DNA of 64,000 bases from the NCBI GenBank assembly GCA_021397835.1, contig JAJFZO010000724.1:1215001-1279000 (forward strand). The letters are read 5' to 3'. The position numbers and the translations under genes were made by a program. The notes below the pieces were generated by a model. That model was not told the DNA's origin. It saw only the letters and a program-made list of their open reading frames with translations, and did not search any database. Origin of the DNA: Moringa oleifera. Taxonomy: Eukaryota > Streptophyta > Magnoliopsida > Brassicales > Moringaceae. How positions within the stretch are numbered: position 1 is the first letter of the stretch; each line of letters opens with the position of its first letter. Shown piece after piece: positions 1 through 16,968 of the stretch.

Positions 1-3575
<3,575 letters not shown>

Positions 3576-6060
3576 GGTCCCTTGTTATGTCGGATATTTC
3601 CTTTTGTTTTCACATGAGTATATATATTTTTTTCTACAGAATTCAAGGATAAATTGTGTCTTAATCTTTTCTTAACTGCTTTCAACTCCATGTGGCTTCT
3701 GATGTTTGATTCTGTTATTTCTATGGAAAGTAGAGTAGGTAATATCATGCTTTTGATTGAGGGATGGGTGGTGTGCTGGTTACTGTTGCTGTACCTCTGA
3801 TCTATGAGTCCATTAGAGAGATTCTCGGTTGGTTGGCAATTCCCTTATAAAGGATATAGGGAGTGATTTTTTCCCCCCTTTCTCTAAGAGGCTATTTTCC
3901 TTAGCTAGGGGTTATGTTGCATTTGTTGTACTATTTGCCAATTAAGACTGTTTAAGCTGTTTCTTCCTGGGGTTGAAGTCCTTGAAAGGGTGATGATGCA
4001 ATTCAGTCTTTAATGATCTTGGTAACCTTTACAACAATTTTAGCATTCTCAAAATAAGAGTTGAACTTCCTAAAATTTTAGCGTTCTCAAATTAATATTT
4101 GTATTTCTCAAAATTTTGGTTTGAGTGGTCTAGGAATTTAATTTTGTTTGAAAAAAAAAAAGGATTTTAAGCATGAAGTGATAAGTTATAAAGAAGATAG
4201 AGAGATTGTCTATGGCAATTGATAAAGGAGGATGTTAAATTATAAATAAAAAGGTAAATATTTTGTAAAATTTTTATGTTTAATTGAGATGGTAAATTAA
4301 ATCTCGATATTAAAAAAGTGATATTATAATTTTTAATGTTATTAAAATTCACACAAAATCTTGAGATTTACGTTGTTAAAAATGAGCGTAAACGTCATGG
4401 GTACGAGTATTTTTTTAATTATTATTTTTCTTCAAAGTGCAAGCATTGTGTAGACGTGAGATTCCTACCTTTAAATCCACTATGATAAAGAGAAAAATTT
4501 TGAAATCAATTTTTGATTTGAGCATTAAATTTTATTTTTACTCTAAATTGAGGTTCAAGTTTAAAAAATTTAGGTTTTCATTACAACATTGTCATGGATG
4601 GAGACCAAATCTTCACACAACAATGTCGCCTTGTGTTCATGTGGTTTAAGGGTTAAACTGCACACTTTATGAACATCAAGGAATCTAGGGAGAAAGTTTT
4701 GGGATTGTGGGCATAATAGGATAGTGTTTTTTATTTTGTTTTTTGTTTTACTATTTGAAGCATTGGGATGTGTATATTTCATCACTAGTTTAAGATGAGG
4801 AAGCTCGAATGTGATTATTTTTACGTAAGTAAGCTAGTTTGATTGTAAAAGATTGGTTTAATGATTATGCTGACCATGTACTGCAGAAAGAAATTTTGAA
4901 ACCACTATGATGATATATTGTATTGGACAATGGAGTAGTTTCATCTTATTTACATAATATATGCAAAAATTATGGTTATTAATCAAGAATTAATTTTACG
5001 TAAGAGTAGTTAATTGATTGATATTGACATTTGAGTGAAAATCTTCTTATAACTTTTTTCATTTCTTTTCTTATGAATTACATATCAGATTATGATTAAC
5101 TTTTTGTTATGGTTTGCCTTTGAAGCAAACATTGCTTTGATGTTGCTATAGAAACAAGGATTCTGTATTTCGGTAGTATGATGCTTCAACTTATTATCAT
5201 GAAATATAGGTGCTACCAAGACTGCTATGTTAAGTCAGAAAGTTATAAGAGACTTATTATAATTTCTTAGATTCTAACTTGTATTGTATTGATTACGTAT
5301 GTCATTGGAATGAGTAAGAGAAAAACACAAGTGCAAAAACGTGAACTATACTATTTTTAGAAGTGAACTTATGTAACTGATCTTATTTGTAAGATTTTTA
5401 TATTTCTGAATCCAATTGATAGATAATTTATTAATTTATTTTGTAATGGATAATATAATGGATCATATGTTGGTAATATATTAGTAATAGAGTTTCAGAT
5501 TTTTCAATGATTTGTAATGCATAATATGTTGACAATGAATATTATTTTTATAATTCATGGATTTTCAAGTTTTGTATTTTTTTTTTGTTTTTTTGATGTA
5601 TTAGTGATGGATACTATAATCAATAGCACTTAACATAAATGATTTGGCCAACAATATTTAGCATAGTTGTTGTGCCCAATAGCAAGTAGCACAACAACAT
5701 TTACAAATCTATTTATAATTATAATTCATTCATTTGTTTATTCATTATAACTACATCTTAAATAGTAATGCTTTTTAAAATCCATGCAATCCAAAATAAC
5801 ATGCAGAATATTAATGCTTCCTAAATTTATTCATTTGATCATAAATTGTTCACATAACAACTGCAATTGTTCATAATCTAATAAACAAACTATTCATACA
5901 ATAAGTTAATAAAACTCTTAGAAGCAACTCTCATATAATACATTAACAAGCAAAATCAAAGTTATTATCTCCAAAGCATACAACTTTCTACAACTAAAAT
6001 TGTTCACATGACAATAAGTTACACATTAATGCAAACAACTTTCTATTTAAACCAAAAGCA
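3576..6060. other. Helicase 3' flank and AT-rich intergenic region
   Basis: The first about 450 bases are probably the helicase 3' UTR (moderate GC, T-rich stretches). From about 4030 onward the sequence becomes AT-rich with only short chance reading frames. No gene, RNA gene or clear repeat could be supported. Confidence 0.6.
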
Positions 6061-6099
6061 TACAATTGCAATTGTTAATGTTTAATTCACTTCGGTCGC

Positions 6100-6327
6100 A
6101 TGACTTTCTTTGAAGCTATTGACATGACTCTCAAATCTTTGGAATTTGATGAGGCTAAGGGTATTCCATTATGGCATTTTGATGGTGTGATAGATGGTGG
6201 GTCAATATTGCTTATAGTTGAAGTACTTGAACCAAACATTATCATCAGTAGGGCTGGTGGCATACTTATTAGTCCACTTAGTGTTACGGTGCAAACAAGG
6301 CAAGCATTAGGTTGTTACACCATTTGA
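6100..6327 (-). pseudogene. Possible C-terminal tail of the decayed MULE protein
   Basis: Read on the minus strand, this stretch gives a Ser/Pro/Lys-containing low-complexity sequence with MPPALL, then SITPSKCHNG, then SKKVMRPK. Tails of this kind follow the zinc knuckle in plant MuDR-type transposases. The plus strand also has a 75-codon ATG frame here, but it resembles nothing I recognise. The assignment rests mostly on position next to the transposase remnant and is weak. Confidence 0.25.
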
Positions 6328-6429
6328 CTATGAAACCTTTTGATACGGATAATGATTGTATTTAAACCTACAAGGTAAAACAAGAACATATTGATTAATA
6401 GAAATTTAAAATTGAACATAATGGTGAAA

Positions 6430-9236
6430 TTCACTTTTACCCTGCCACTTGATAGCCCAAACTAGGGTGGAAGGAGTTGGCTGTGATGCCACTGGGATTG
6501 AAATAGTTTTGACTCGAGCCTTGTTGATAGAAAATAAAAGGGTTTTGAATTTTAAACTCATGTCTTATAGCTACTAAACTATAGAATTGAGTTAGTTGAG
6601 AGGAACACACCTGGTTTGAAAAAGAAGCTAATACCTTAAAACCCATAAAAACTTCTTTACTGTTGCTTTAGGCTTTCTTTTCTATAAATATACCCATGTT
6701 ATATCATAACAACCTATAAATAATATCAAAAATTAAAAGATAAGCTTTGTAAATTACTTGTTTTACTTGTCTTTTACATGACTTTAGATTGTGTCTACTT
6801 TGTTTGAATTTACTACATGTGTTTAGCAGTTTCTTCCTTGACATATTTATAGTACTTGAAACTCACTTCATCGACATCTCTCCTTCATTGCTTCTTTGGT
6901 CTTTTTTAAGGTCTTCTAAGTGCAAGTGGTTGGATAGGATCTAACCTAACTTGAGGCCATAAGTTGGAACCACTACAAGGATTTATCAAACAAGAATAAC
7001 ACTTAATATATCTCTCCCTATGATAGCATAAGTCAACATATTCTTTAGGATTTTTTTTCATGGTTATAGCAGATACAATATGTACATAGGGGATATCAAT
7101 GAGTCCCTACCTATCGCAACTATAATCGCGAGCTTCTATATTAATCACATACTACTAATCCCTTAACTTTACCTTGATACTTAACAACCTCAAACCAAAT
7201 TGGTATCCATGTGTTATATATCTCAATTTGATGTTTTCCAAACAGCTTTCAATTTTAAGATATAGAAGTCCCTCTTGCCTCAACATCTTATCTCTATTAA
7301 TATGTATCATTTTCATCAAATAATTTCTAATTTCTTTCAATAATTATAAAACAGACTTGTCTCGAGCTCAAAGAATTGAAGTATTAAATGTCTCAAAAAG
7401 ATTATTGTAAAGCATATCACACTTAGATCTATTTGAGAAAACATGTTTAGACTAATGCTTTAAAGGTAGCTTAGAAAGCCATTCAAAGGCTCTAACGTCT
7501 ATAGCATTAAGCCTATCCATATAAATTTTGAACTCTGAATTTGTAGTTGCCTTAGCAGCACTATATAGCAAAGTTTTCAAAGGGGCTTGTCTTTGAAATT
7601 TTTTTAAAAATTACAATATAATGATGCATACAGAATCTGATATGAGCATTTGAAACCAGCTCCTCAAATGGTGGTATTAAACCCTAATTGAAAGAATAAA
7701 AATAGCACCATTATATAGTGATACATAGGAGAACACAATTGTAAAAACAAAAAGTGAAAAGAAATCAAATATTACATACTTTTTATTGGTTAGACATGAA
7801 TGTCTAATTATGTTCTACGAACTGATGTAAGCTAGAAATAGCAATAGAAACCAAGTACAACTCTTTTTCTTTTTTTATCTTAGAATCCACAACAACATAA
7901 GTAATGGAAAATGTGTCTGTTTGAATCAATGCTAATAGCTACCATCGATTGCACTTGTGCTCTACCTTTCAAATGGTAGGCATTTAAATTGATTATTGGC
8001 TTATACCCTTTCAAAAATCTTCTCTTGCATTCTTTTAACCACACATAAATTATTCAAAACACAAGGTCTTCATCCCTTGTAGCTCTATCTAGACTCAATA
8101 TGAAGGAACTGCCAAGATTTTATTGTCTGACCTTCTCACAATAGACCTCAGATAATACAATCCTCTTTGCCCTAATATAAACACCCTTAGAGACCTCACA
8201 AACCAAATCAACCCTCACATTCTCCATTAATGTAAATGTTTTAATTCTAAGATCTCTTCTAACCAAGTCCAAATTTTTTCCAAAAACTTAGAAGTAACAT
8301 GCTTGTTCTTGAATAATCTATTACATGTGTGAGTGAGAATGTAAGTCTTCACTATAAAAGATGAGTTCGTCCTACTCAAAAGATAGAAACAGTCCACTTG
8401 CACCCTGCCTTACACATAACTCTAATTATTAGTCTCACTTTTTGAAAATGTTACATTGTACCACCATTGACAGCATATTATGTAACTATCTCCGTAGTAT
8501 CATTCAATGTTGCAAACACTAACCCAACTTTGAAAACTAGGTCTTTCATGTGAGTAGATTAAATTTCATTTTACATCTTGTTTCACACTTCCCATCACTA
8601 CCAATGAGAATATGTAGTTCATCAAAGTTGTCCATTTAAAAATCATCAATTTTTGTCCTATTAAGTATACTAGTACTAGAACTATTATTCACAGACATGT
8701 CAAGGTCAGCTCTATGCATGACATCGTCCTCCACATCAACATCGTAATCATTATTTACAAAGTCATTATCCTCTTCAACCTTATTAGGTTTTTCTTCATC
8801 ACTCCCTATACTCATAGCACTAACATCATCCCTCTTTGCATCAAGATTAATATTATTACGTCCTTATTCTGTTGTTCAGTAACATCTATCTTATCTATCT
8901 CATTGGTACTACCTTGACTCCTCATTGATTTCTCAATATAAATGTGTATATCTCTAATCGTCATGTACATTGGATCTAACATTTCATTGACGTCTCTATC
9001 ATATTTCAGTTTTACCATCCCATTTCTATTATCTTACAAGGATATACATAGAAGAATTTACTATTATCGTACAAAATATTGGCCTCTGTCAACATACTAA
9101 CAATTTTTATTAGCGAAAAATTATCAGTGTCAACATCACCAAATATCACAACCTCATTTGAGTTATATTTCCTAACAGGTGAGTCAATAAAGTGGCTACT
9201 ATGGTGTAAGTAGCAAGTAAAATGATATGAAACCAT
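6430..9236 (-). pseudogene. Decayed Mutator-like (MULE/MuDR) transposase
   Basis: Cut-and-paste DNA transposase of the Mutator superfamily, broken by many stops and frameshifts. Reading downwards from 9236: the plant MULE N-terminal PB1-like region (HHSSHFID, VDTDNFSL, FFYVYPCKIIEMGW, then YDRDVNEM and IHIYIE); the MuDR DNA-binding region around 8550-8200 (CKAGCKW, VKTYILTHTC, KNKHVTSKF); the start of the catalytic domain near 8000 (FLKGYKPIINLNAYHLKG); and a later catalytic segment at about 7560-7380 (AAKATTNSEF, FEWLSKLPLKHWSKHVFS, SKCDMLYNNL). A PIQPLALRRP and RRDVDE stretch near 6940-6880 matches the end of the SWIM/tail region. The first catalytic Asp position (GLDGCHLKG in relatives) reads Asn. 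No terminal inverted repeats were found by eye. Clearly dead. Confidence 0.8.
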
Positions 9237-11960
9237 TTGTACTCCTATAAAAAAGACAAATAAACTTTATTTGTTCAAACATATCACATTAAAGGGTTAA
9301 TTGCTAATCTAAATATTTGTCCCTAATACATTAACATTTTAACAAACCTTAGCATATCTAAATAATTGAAACCCCAAAATTAAAATAATAAACATGCTAA
9401 ATGAAATTGAAGTCCAAATTACACAAATCTCTAACTTAGTTATGGTCTTCATATGTTACAGAGCCAACTTATTCAACGCCTAAAACCCTAAATTAGTCAA
9501 ATAATCTTACCTAACATATTGAGCTCACCTTTGACAAATTACTGAAAATTAAAGGAAAAAGACAAAGCATGCAAGATTAAAAACCCCAAATAAACATGTG
9601 ATTTGGGGACCATGATGCCTTTTCAGAAAAGAAAAAAAAAACCTTAACTCATGCATCATTAAGCATAAATAAGTACATTTTTTCAAAAATCGTATACCAA
9701 AAAATATTCAATGTTCAAATACAGAGGTAAATGAGAGGTTTTGCATGCCCAAACTTGTTGACAATCAACAGAGTAAGGCAAAGAAGCTCTTCGAAGTTTG
9801 ATATGTAAGAGTGAGGGTATGAGAGTAAAAGTACGAGTGAGAAGGATCAATTTTATGTGTTAAACGCATTAGGATGTTGTCGTTCTGGGCAAAGAAAATA
9901 AAACACATAAGGCTAGTGCCATTTTGGGTAGGTAATATTGTGAAAATCGGATTCAATCCTTCTTTGGCTATTAAGATGATTTCATCAACTCAGGGTTTTA
10001 TATGTCAATTTTAGTTACATTAAGGGTCGTAGAATCATTTTTTGCATATTGAGGTTTAATTTGCCACCTGAGTTAAATATATAGGGGGTCTTTACCCTAA
10101 ATAAAAACAATAATTTAATGTAAGAGATCTTTAATATCTAAATTTTTTAAAAAAGATTTTGGATATAAAGAGTAAATTATATACAAAAGGAAAAGAAAGA
10201 ATAATTTTAAGGATAAAAAAATCTTGTTTTTTCTTTATTCATGAGAGGAAAAGAGAAAGTAATTTTACGGGTATAAAGATCATATCATGTACTTCTGCAT
10301 TGATTTTTGAAAGAGTTATTAACTAAACAAGTCCGAGAGCATGAAGGTACTTTCATCATGATCTCTTCAACGAAGCATATTGAGATAATTAAATGGTAAG
10401 ATAAAAATGGAAGAGAAATTTTTTATGGAATTTTTCTTTTTTTAGGACTTTGGAAGGAATGTTCAATATTTGACTTTAGAAGTTTCTTTTGGCAAAGAAA
10501 ACAAGAAAGGGAGAGAAAAGCTCTTGGAGAAAGAGTTTTGATTTTGATTCGGGTGAAAGAAAAAACAAAAGAAAATAGGAAGAGCATTTGTTAATGGATA
10601 TTATCATTTTGAAAAGTGAGAAGAAGAAGAAGAAAATTCTTAAAAATAGAATCTGGGAACAAAGATCACTGTATCAATATTTATTTTCTTTTTGAATTTA
10701 CGATTTTGAAAAGAAGAGATTCATTGCAGTATACTCCAATAACGTCAGGTTTTTCTAGATCATGAATAAATTAGTTAATTTTAGAAGATTGGATTAAAAT
10801 AAAAGTTGGATTAGCTAATCTAATTTCAAATTTTATCGGCATTATTATTTCATGATTTCTCCTTTTACATAGTTTTAATAAATAAAAAATATTTATTTAT
10901 TTTGAAATTATAAAAACCATCCAAGAAAATATTTTTCATAATTTTTTAAAATAAAAATTTTTAAATAAAAATATTTTATTTTAATTATAATGCATTTTCA
11001 TAATCTTCAATAATTTTTTAAAAAATTAAAAATTATTTTAAAAAATAAAAAATATTTAAAAATTATAAAAATGAAGTAAAGGTTATGTAATTTCTCTCTA
11101 ATAAAAACTTTGTTCTTAAAAATTAAAAAAATAAATTCATAATCTTCAATAGAAAAATGTAGTTTTCAAAAATAAAAATATTTTATTTAAGGTTATAAAA
11201 ATGATTCAACAAATAATTTTTATAATTTTTAATTAAAAATTTATATAAAAAATTAAAAATTTATATATTTTTTGAAATCAAAATGATGTCATATTTTTCA
11301 ACAGATATTTATTTTTTGAAAAATTTTTTTAATTATTTTGAGATTATGACAATGATCTAAAAGAGTAATTTTAATATTTTTAAATAAAAGTTTGCTTTCA
11401 TTTTTTTGTTTAAGATTATGAAAAGAAGTATAAGAATATCTTTTATTTTTCAGAAAAAATGATATTATATTTTTTATTGTAAAAACTTCTCAAAAGAGGA
11501 ATCTTTGACATGTTCAATAAAAAAATTATTTTTAAAATAAAAATATTTAAAAATAAAATTGCTTTTTAAAATAAAAAATTAAATAATAGTGAAATTTTTA
11601 TATTTTTAATAAAAATTTTTGATTTTGAAAATTAAAAGTGAAAAAAAAATTTTATGTTCTCTAAAATTATTTTATATCCATACATATTTTTTTACAAGAT
11701 AATAAACTTGAAAATTAATTTTGCATATTAAATAAATTTAAAAATTAAAAAATAATTATATTTAATTGATACTGATTATCGAAGGCTTGTGATATTGAAT
11801 CCATAATTTTAGTTTTGCAAAATCGATTTAATTTTTATATAATACATATTTATTTATTTTAATTAAATTTTCAAATTAAACATTTTTCAATGACAAATCA
11901 TATCACAAAAATTTTTTAAAAAAATTAATAACAGTACCTTATTTTTATTCCAATCTTACC
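9237..11960. other. AT-rich intergenic spacer
   Basis: The section 9237-10130 may still belong to the MULE (its 5' flank). From 10130 to 11960 the sequence is strongly AT-rich with repeated A/T runs such as aaaataaaaattttt. I found no gene, RNA gene or well-defined repeat. Confidence 0.6.
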
Positions 11961-14090
11961 CAAGTAGAAACTCAAGCTTTTGAGTCCAGGCAGACTTTGC
12001 ACATGGTATTGGGTTGAGTTTTACCATTCTGATGTGTGGTGGCTGCCAGAGCAAAAAATTCTTGGGCAAATTCCAGTTTTCTTCTTGTTTGCTTGGTAAA
12101 TTTCTGTTGGCTTGTCATTCTCCTGTTAGTGGGGCGCATCGATCTATCTGCATGCATGACAGCCAATGAGTGTTCTGATGCATTTGTAGAATCACATTAT
12201 GCGGCTGTAAATCGCCCTACACCAAGATGGCCCAGCCACCAGAACAACAATCCATTTCAATGATGTAAAAAGATGACTGAGTAGATAGCCTTTGCATGGG
12301 TATCTCACTGATTTGTTTGTGAATTTTAGCCTCTCATACTGAGGAAGTTGCAGCCACCCTCGTGGAACACTTCAGAGAGAAATCAAAATTACCATAGATC
12401 AATAACTGAGAGCCAAGTAAATGTGAGATTAATGTTCTCATAAGTAATCTGGAAAAGTAATGATGAATATGCAGAGATATTCCCATCAGGAATATGCTTT
12501 GTGCTCCACCACCCAAAGAAATCGAATCTAGATATGGTTGAAAGACTGTTTAAGTTAGTCTGCTGGAACTACTTCTATGGGTTATTTTTTGAAGAAGTTC
12601 CTCTGTAACCCACTTCACTTAGATTGACTGAATAGACTGGTAAAGCTCCAGAAATTCAGCAGAAAAACCTGAGACAATATGAACCAGTCACTCAAAAGGC
12701 CAATAAAGGAATTTAACTAGCACAAGATAAAACAAGTAAAAAATCTTTGTGAAATCTTAGGATCTACTTCTACCACAACGCTAAGATTGCCTGATTTTAA
12801 CTTAATAAACTGGCAGCAAACAACTAGATGTTGAGGACTCATCATTGACCTGAACGTTAAGAAGACTCTTTGAATGACATAAAAAAACTGGCATTCTTAT
12901 TTTGCTTGTAATTCCAGAAATTTCAAACCTGAGCATATTACAAGGAATGCTAGGGTGCTGACCAAACAATATCTCAAGGTTTGCAGTCAGAATGATGTAG
13001 ATTTTCACAAAGCACATGTCCTGCTATATTGAAATGGCACACATTCAGACTATGAAATCAGCGTAGCTTTTTCCTTCCCATTATCCAAATTAATGCCATT
13101 TAACAACTATATGACAATATTGTGATACATTAGAAAAAAATGATAGTATTATTTATTTGTACTCAAAACCAATTAACATCATATATTAATAACATGAAAC
13201 TAATGGTATGTACACTAATTTACAACATATGCATGCATAACAAGGCAGTGGCATGTCTTTGTCGGCATATCTTTGTCAGCATATCCATACCGGTTATTTC
13301 CCCAGTGAGAACAAATGTATTCCATAATATTGTTCCAGACACGTGCCAACCTGAAATTGCCTAAACTACATTTCTTGCAGACATAGCTGCCATCATAGAG
13401 TTTCAATAGGCAGATTCACATTACTAATAGAGATAGTGTTGTGTAAACGCTAGTGAATTTACCATATATATGCTAGCAAAAAAATAACAGCAAATCAACC
13501 ACTTGTAAGGAAAAAGATAATGTGAAAGGCTGTTCTCTATATGAAACGGGGAAGAAACATTTTATGAATAATCGACGTCAAAAGTCCTTGGCATCAATAA
13601 TGATCTACAGCAAAAATTGTGAAAAACAGATGGTTTATACTGTAAAGTAATAGCATTCATGTGGCTTCTTATGTTACTCTTAAGTAATTGTTGCTTCTCA
13701 TATTTCAGTTAATCTTCATTCTTTTTCTTTTACCTCCTAAATGAATCAAATAATCTTACAAGCAACATGAACCCAAACCAAATTCACATTTATAAAATCC
13801 CAAGTTGCCAAGAATTTGTTTCTTCCAACTTTGTAATCCTAAAGAAGTATAGAAAAAAACACTTAAATTTGTACTCCCAAATATTTTAAAAGGGAAACAT
13901 GAACAATAAATAAAGGGAATCTTCCACGAAACAACACAGAGACATAACTAAACCAAAATTTGCTTCTTACGATCAAGTCATTACTAACATAACAGGTTAA
14001 CTACAATTTACAAAGAATACCTACCTTAAATGTTGACATTACATTTTCATTCATGCAAAAGCTGCAAGGTGGAGCAGTTCGGTTAGATAA
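11960..14090. other. GC-richer stretch downstream of the PORR gene, no gene recognised
   Basis: Base composition rises abruptly near 11990 and stays gene-like up to the PORR stop codon. Several 60-75 codon frames exist on both strands (for example 12036-12263 plus, which opens with GTG, and 12802-13017 minus), but none gives a family I recognise. The most economical reading is a long, possibly intron-containing 3' UTR of the minus-strand PORR gene, or a non-coding transcript. This is inference only. Confidence 0.35.
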
Positions 14091-15698
14091 TTAGTCTTCT
14101 TCCTCAGATTCATCATCTTCCTCTGATGCTTCCTCATAGTATTCATCATCTGTTAAAATCTCTTCTCCTTCTGCATCTCCTTGATCTGTTCTGTTCTCCA
14201 TGTCATCAAGTAAAATGTTCTGCTGAGGTATCATGTCCACACCTTTACCACGATAAAGAAGACCTGTTTTCATTACATGATAAAACTTCTCTCTAAGACG
14301 AGCTAGAGGATGTGGGTCCACTAACTTTCCCCGGCGATAACCTTCCTTGAGAGCCACAGTCGTCGTCTTACACTTCAATGAAAGGTAAAAAATCCCTGGG
14401 TATCTTGTGAATAAACGAGTAAACTTATGTGGAATATTCAGTTCCGCTCTCAAGCTTCTCAAGTAGTTCCTCTTTGTCTTCTTGTGAATAGTCAAGCTCA
14501 GAAGCTCATGCAGGACCCCTACAGCCCGTTTCTCCATAAGATCACTGCCTGGATCTACTTGCCTTGAATCCTCATAAGGTGATATGTATGGCAGCTTTTG
14601 AAACTCCTCCATCCATGCCCTCACCTTTTTCTGTGCTCCATATCCCCTCGGAAAATTCATTGGGAATGCCAGAGCTGTTTGCCCACTCTTAAATTGCCTA
14701 TACTGATCCCCCATTTTGCCGTCCTCATTATTCCTTTGCAATGCTGAGACTGCAAATTCCTCATGCCATTTTGTAAGCCGCAAACATGCAATCCCATTTG
14801 TGGCCCTAACAAATTGAAAATGATCCGGGTATTTTGGAACCAACATCTTCTCAAAATTATCTGGCAAACCTAGATCCCATTTCAAAGGATGTAGTGATTG
14901 GACTGGCACTGTCCTACTTCTCATCATCATAAGTACTCTACAAAGTCTCTCCACAGTATCATTCTCATGGTTCTGGTGTATGGTTTGTTCTTGTGAGTCT
15001 AGCAAGAGTGCAGTGTCCGTCAATTTAAAACAAGGCAAATTTGCATAACGAGTATGAGGAAACTCATGAAACAATGTTGGGTACCTGCACAACAAATGGA
15101 AATTTTCATCATTATAGCTAGTCTTGAAAATCCTCTTTACAGCACTAGTCTCAAATTTTTGTTATGTACTATTTTCTTGTGAGTCATAGCAATTGAACCT
15201 CTGTCAACCCCATACGATGAATTCATCAGAAGCAGTTTAAGGTACCTACAAAAGCCCTTTAAACTATAACCCCACAATTCTGGTGCAGACTGCTCTTTTC
15301 AATTTAACAACTATACTATTTTAAAAAACCCAAAACCACAAAATAGATATGCAAAATATCCATGGAAAGTGTGCTGCTTACCTGCGCAGAAAACGAGCAA
15401 CTGGGATGGTAAGCCCAAGGAGCTTTTGCCAATCTGCAACAGACTTTGCAGTGAGAAAACCTGTGGGAGAGCGCTTAATTGCGTCCTTGAGGAGGCAAGC
15501 CGCCTTGAGATCGGTCTCGATGTCGATAATGTGATCAAGGCCCCGGTTTTTGACCCATTTAAGCCTTACCTTTACTATCCCTCGCCATTGATGGCGTGGG
15601 TGCAGAAGGAGATCCTTAATGGGTTCTAAACGGTGAGCATTCCAGGGTGACAATAGCTTCTGTAATGAAATGAGAGAACTCCTGGCTCTGAAGAACAT
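14091..15698 (-). CDS. PORR-domain protein (plant organelle RNA recognition)
   Basis: Two exons, 15698-15382 and 15084-14091, joined through donor CAG|GTAAGC and acceptor TTGTGCAG|GTACC, give 436 residues ending in TAA. The protein carries the PORR (formerly DUF860) domain: VKVRLKWVKNRGLDHIID, then LLGLTIPVARFLRRYPTLF, LPDNFEKMLVPKYPDHF, and NIPHKFTRLFTRYPGIFYLS. Family members bind RNA in mitochondria or chloroplasts and several promote group II intron splicing. The N-terminus (MFFRARSSLISLQKLL) is rich in Arg/Ser/Leu and lacks acidic residues, as in a mitochondrial presequence. The C-terminus is a highly acidic tail (EEILTDDEYYEEASEEDDE). Older databases call relatives 'ubiquitin carboxyl-terminal hydrolase family', which is misleading. 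It is head-to-head with the F-box gene. By gene order it matches At3g58520 (from memory). Confidence 0.92.
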
Positions 15699-16968
15699 GA
15701 ATCCGTGGGTATTTCTGTGAAGACCGGAGAATTTTGCAGTACCCAGATGATGGGCTTTGGTGCTATTCTCTGTTCTACTGGTTTTCGTGAAGCAAGGTGT
15801 AACGAGGCTTTCCCTGTAAACCCAGAACTCAGAGCTCTAGTCTTCTGAAAATTAGACTAATTTTCATATTTTCCGAACCAATATGCAGTTCCTAGTGACA
15901 GTTAATCTTCAAATTTTTGTTAGGGCATATATATACATAAAGATGTTTTTAAATTTGAACTTTAAAATTTAATTTAATTTGATTTAATTTAATTTAATTT
16001 ATTCATTTAATTTAAATTAAATTTATAAAACAATTTTATAAATTAAAATTTTATAAATTAAATTTTAATTTAAAATTTTATACAAATAAAAAAAGGGTTG
16101 AAATTATCATAATAAAAGATTTAAAATTTTTAAATATAAAAACTTTTTTAAAAAATTTATACAATGACAACTTTAAAATACTTATAAAAAATAGTTTATA
16201 AATTTAAAATTATTCAAATTTTAGCTGTTAATTTTAAATAAAATATAAAATTTAATCGAATAATTTTTTTGGTATTTTAATTATAAATTATTTTTATTTT
16301 TATGATTACTTTAAATTAAAATTTAATTTAAATCAAATTGATACTCTTGAAATAAAATTAAATCAAACTAAAGTATAGGGATCAAATTAAAAAAGGTCTT
16401 AATGATTTTTGTTTTATATTTATTTTTTTATTAGTTTAAATATTTTATTTTATCAACTTTGTTAAGTTATTTTTAAACCTAAATTTAATAAATTTTAATT
16501 TAATCTTTATCAATTTTTTTTGTTTGATAAATTCGATATACTGAAATTAAGCAAAACTTTATAAATCTTAGTTTGACTAAAATATTTAGGTATCATTATT
16601 AAAATTTAAATACTTATCAAGAGAATTATCTTTGCCTAATGTCAAATAAGTCAAAAAAATTATATTATATATCCATCTCATTTAAAATATTAAAAAATTA
16701 ATTTAAAATATATTTACAAACAACAAAAATTCATGAATTTTTTAGATTTGAAGAATATTTTTAATATTTTTTGTCTTTTTTTTTTTGTGTTTGGGTTTTT
16801 TTTTTCTGGATTTTTCTTTTTGTTGCGGTGGGGGGGATTGGGGGGTTGGTTTGGTGACGCGCGCGTTCGGTAGGTCTGACGGAAAATGAAGATCCACTAA
16901 AAGAGCACGTACCCACAAACCTGACTGGCCTGTGCTTGAACAGACAGAAAGAGCGGGTGTTGACGGGT
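15699..16968. promoter_or_regulatory. Shared upstream region of the divergent PORR and F-box genes
   Basis: 1270 bases separate the two start codons. The ends (15699-15900 and 16780-16968) have gene-like composition and are probably the 5' UTRs and core promoters. The middle (15940-16770) is very AT-rich, including a pentanucleotide run. I could not place a convincing TATA box for either gene in this AT background. Confidence 0.5.
15955..16095. repeat. (TTTAA)n-like and self-complementary AT repeat
   Basis: Contains repeats of aattt and tttaa units followed by alternating ttataaatt / aattttataa blocks that can pair with each other. It lies in the divergent promoter spacer. Confidence 0.6.
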
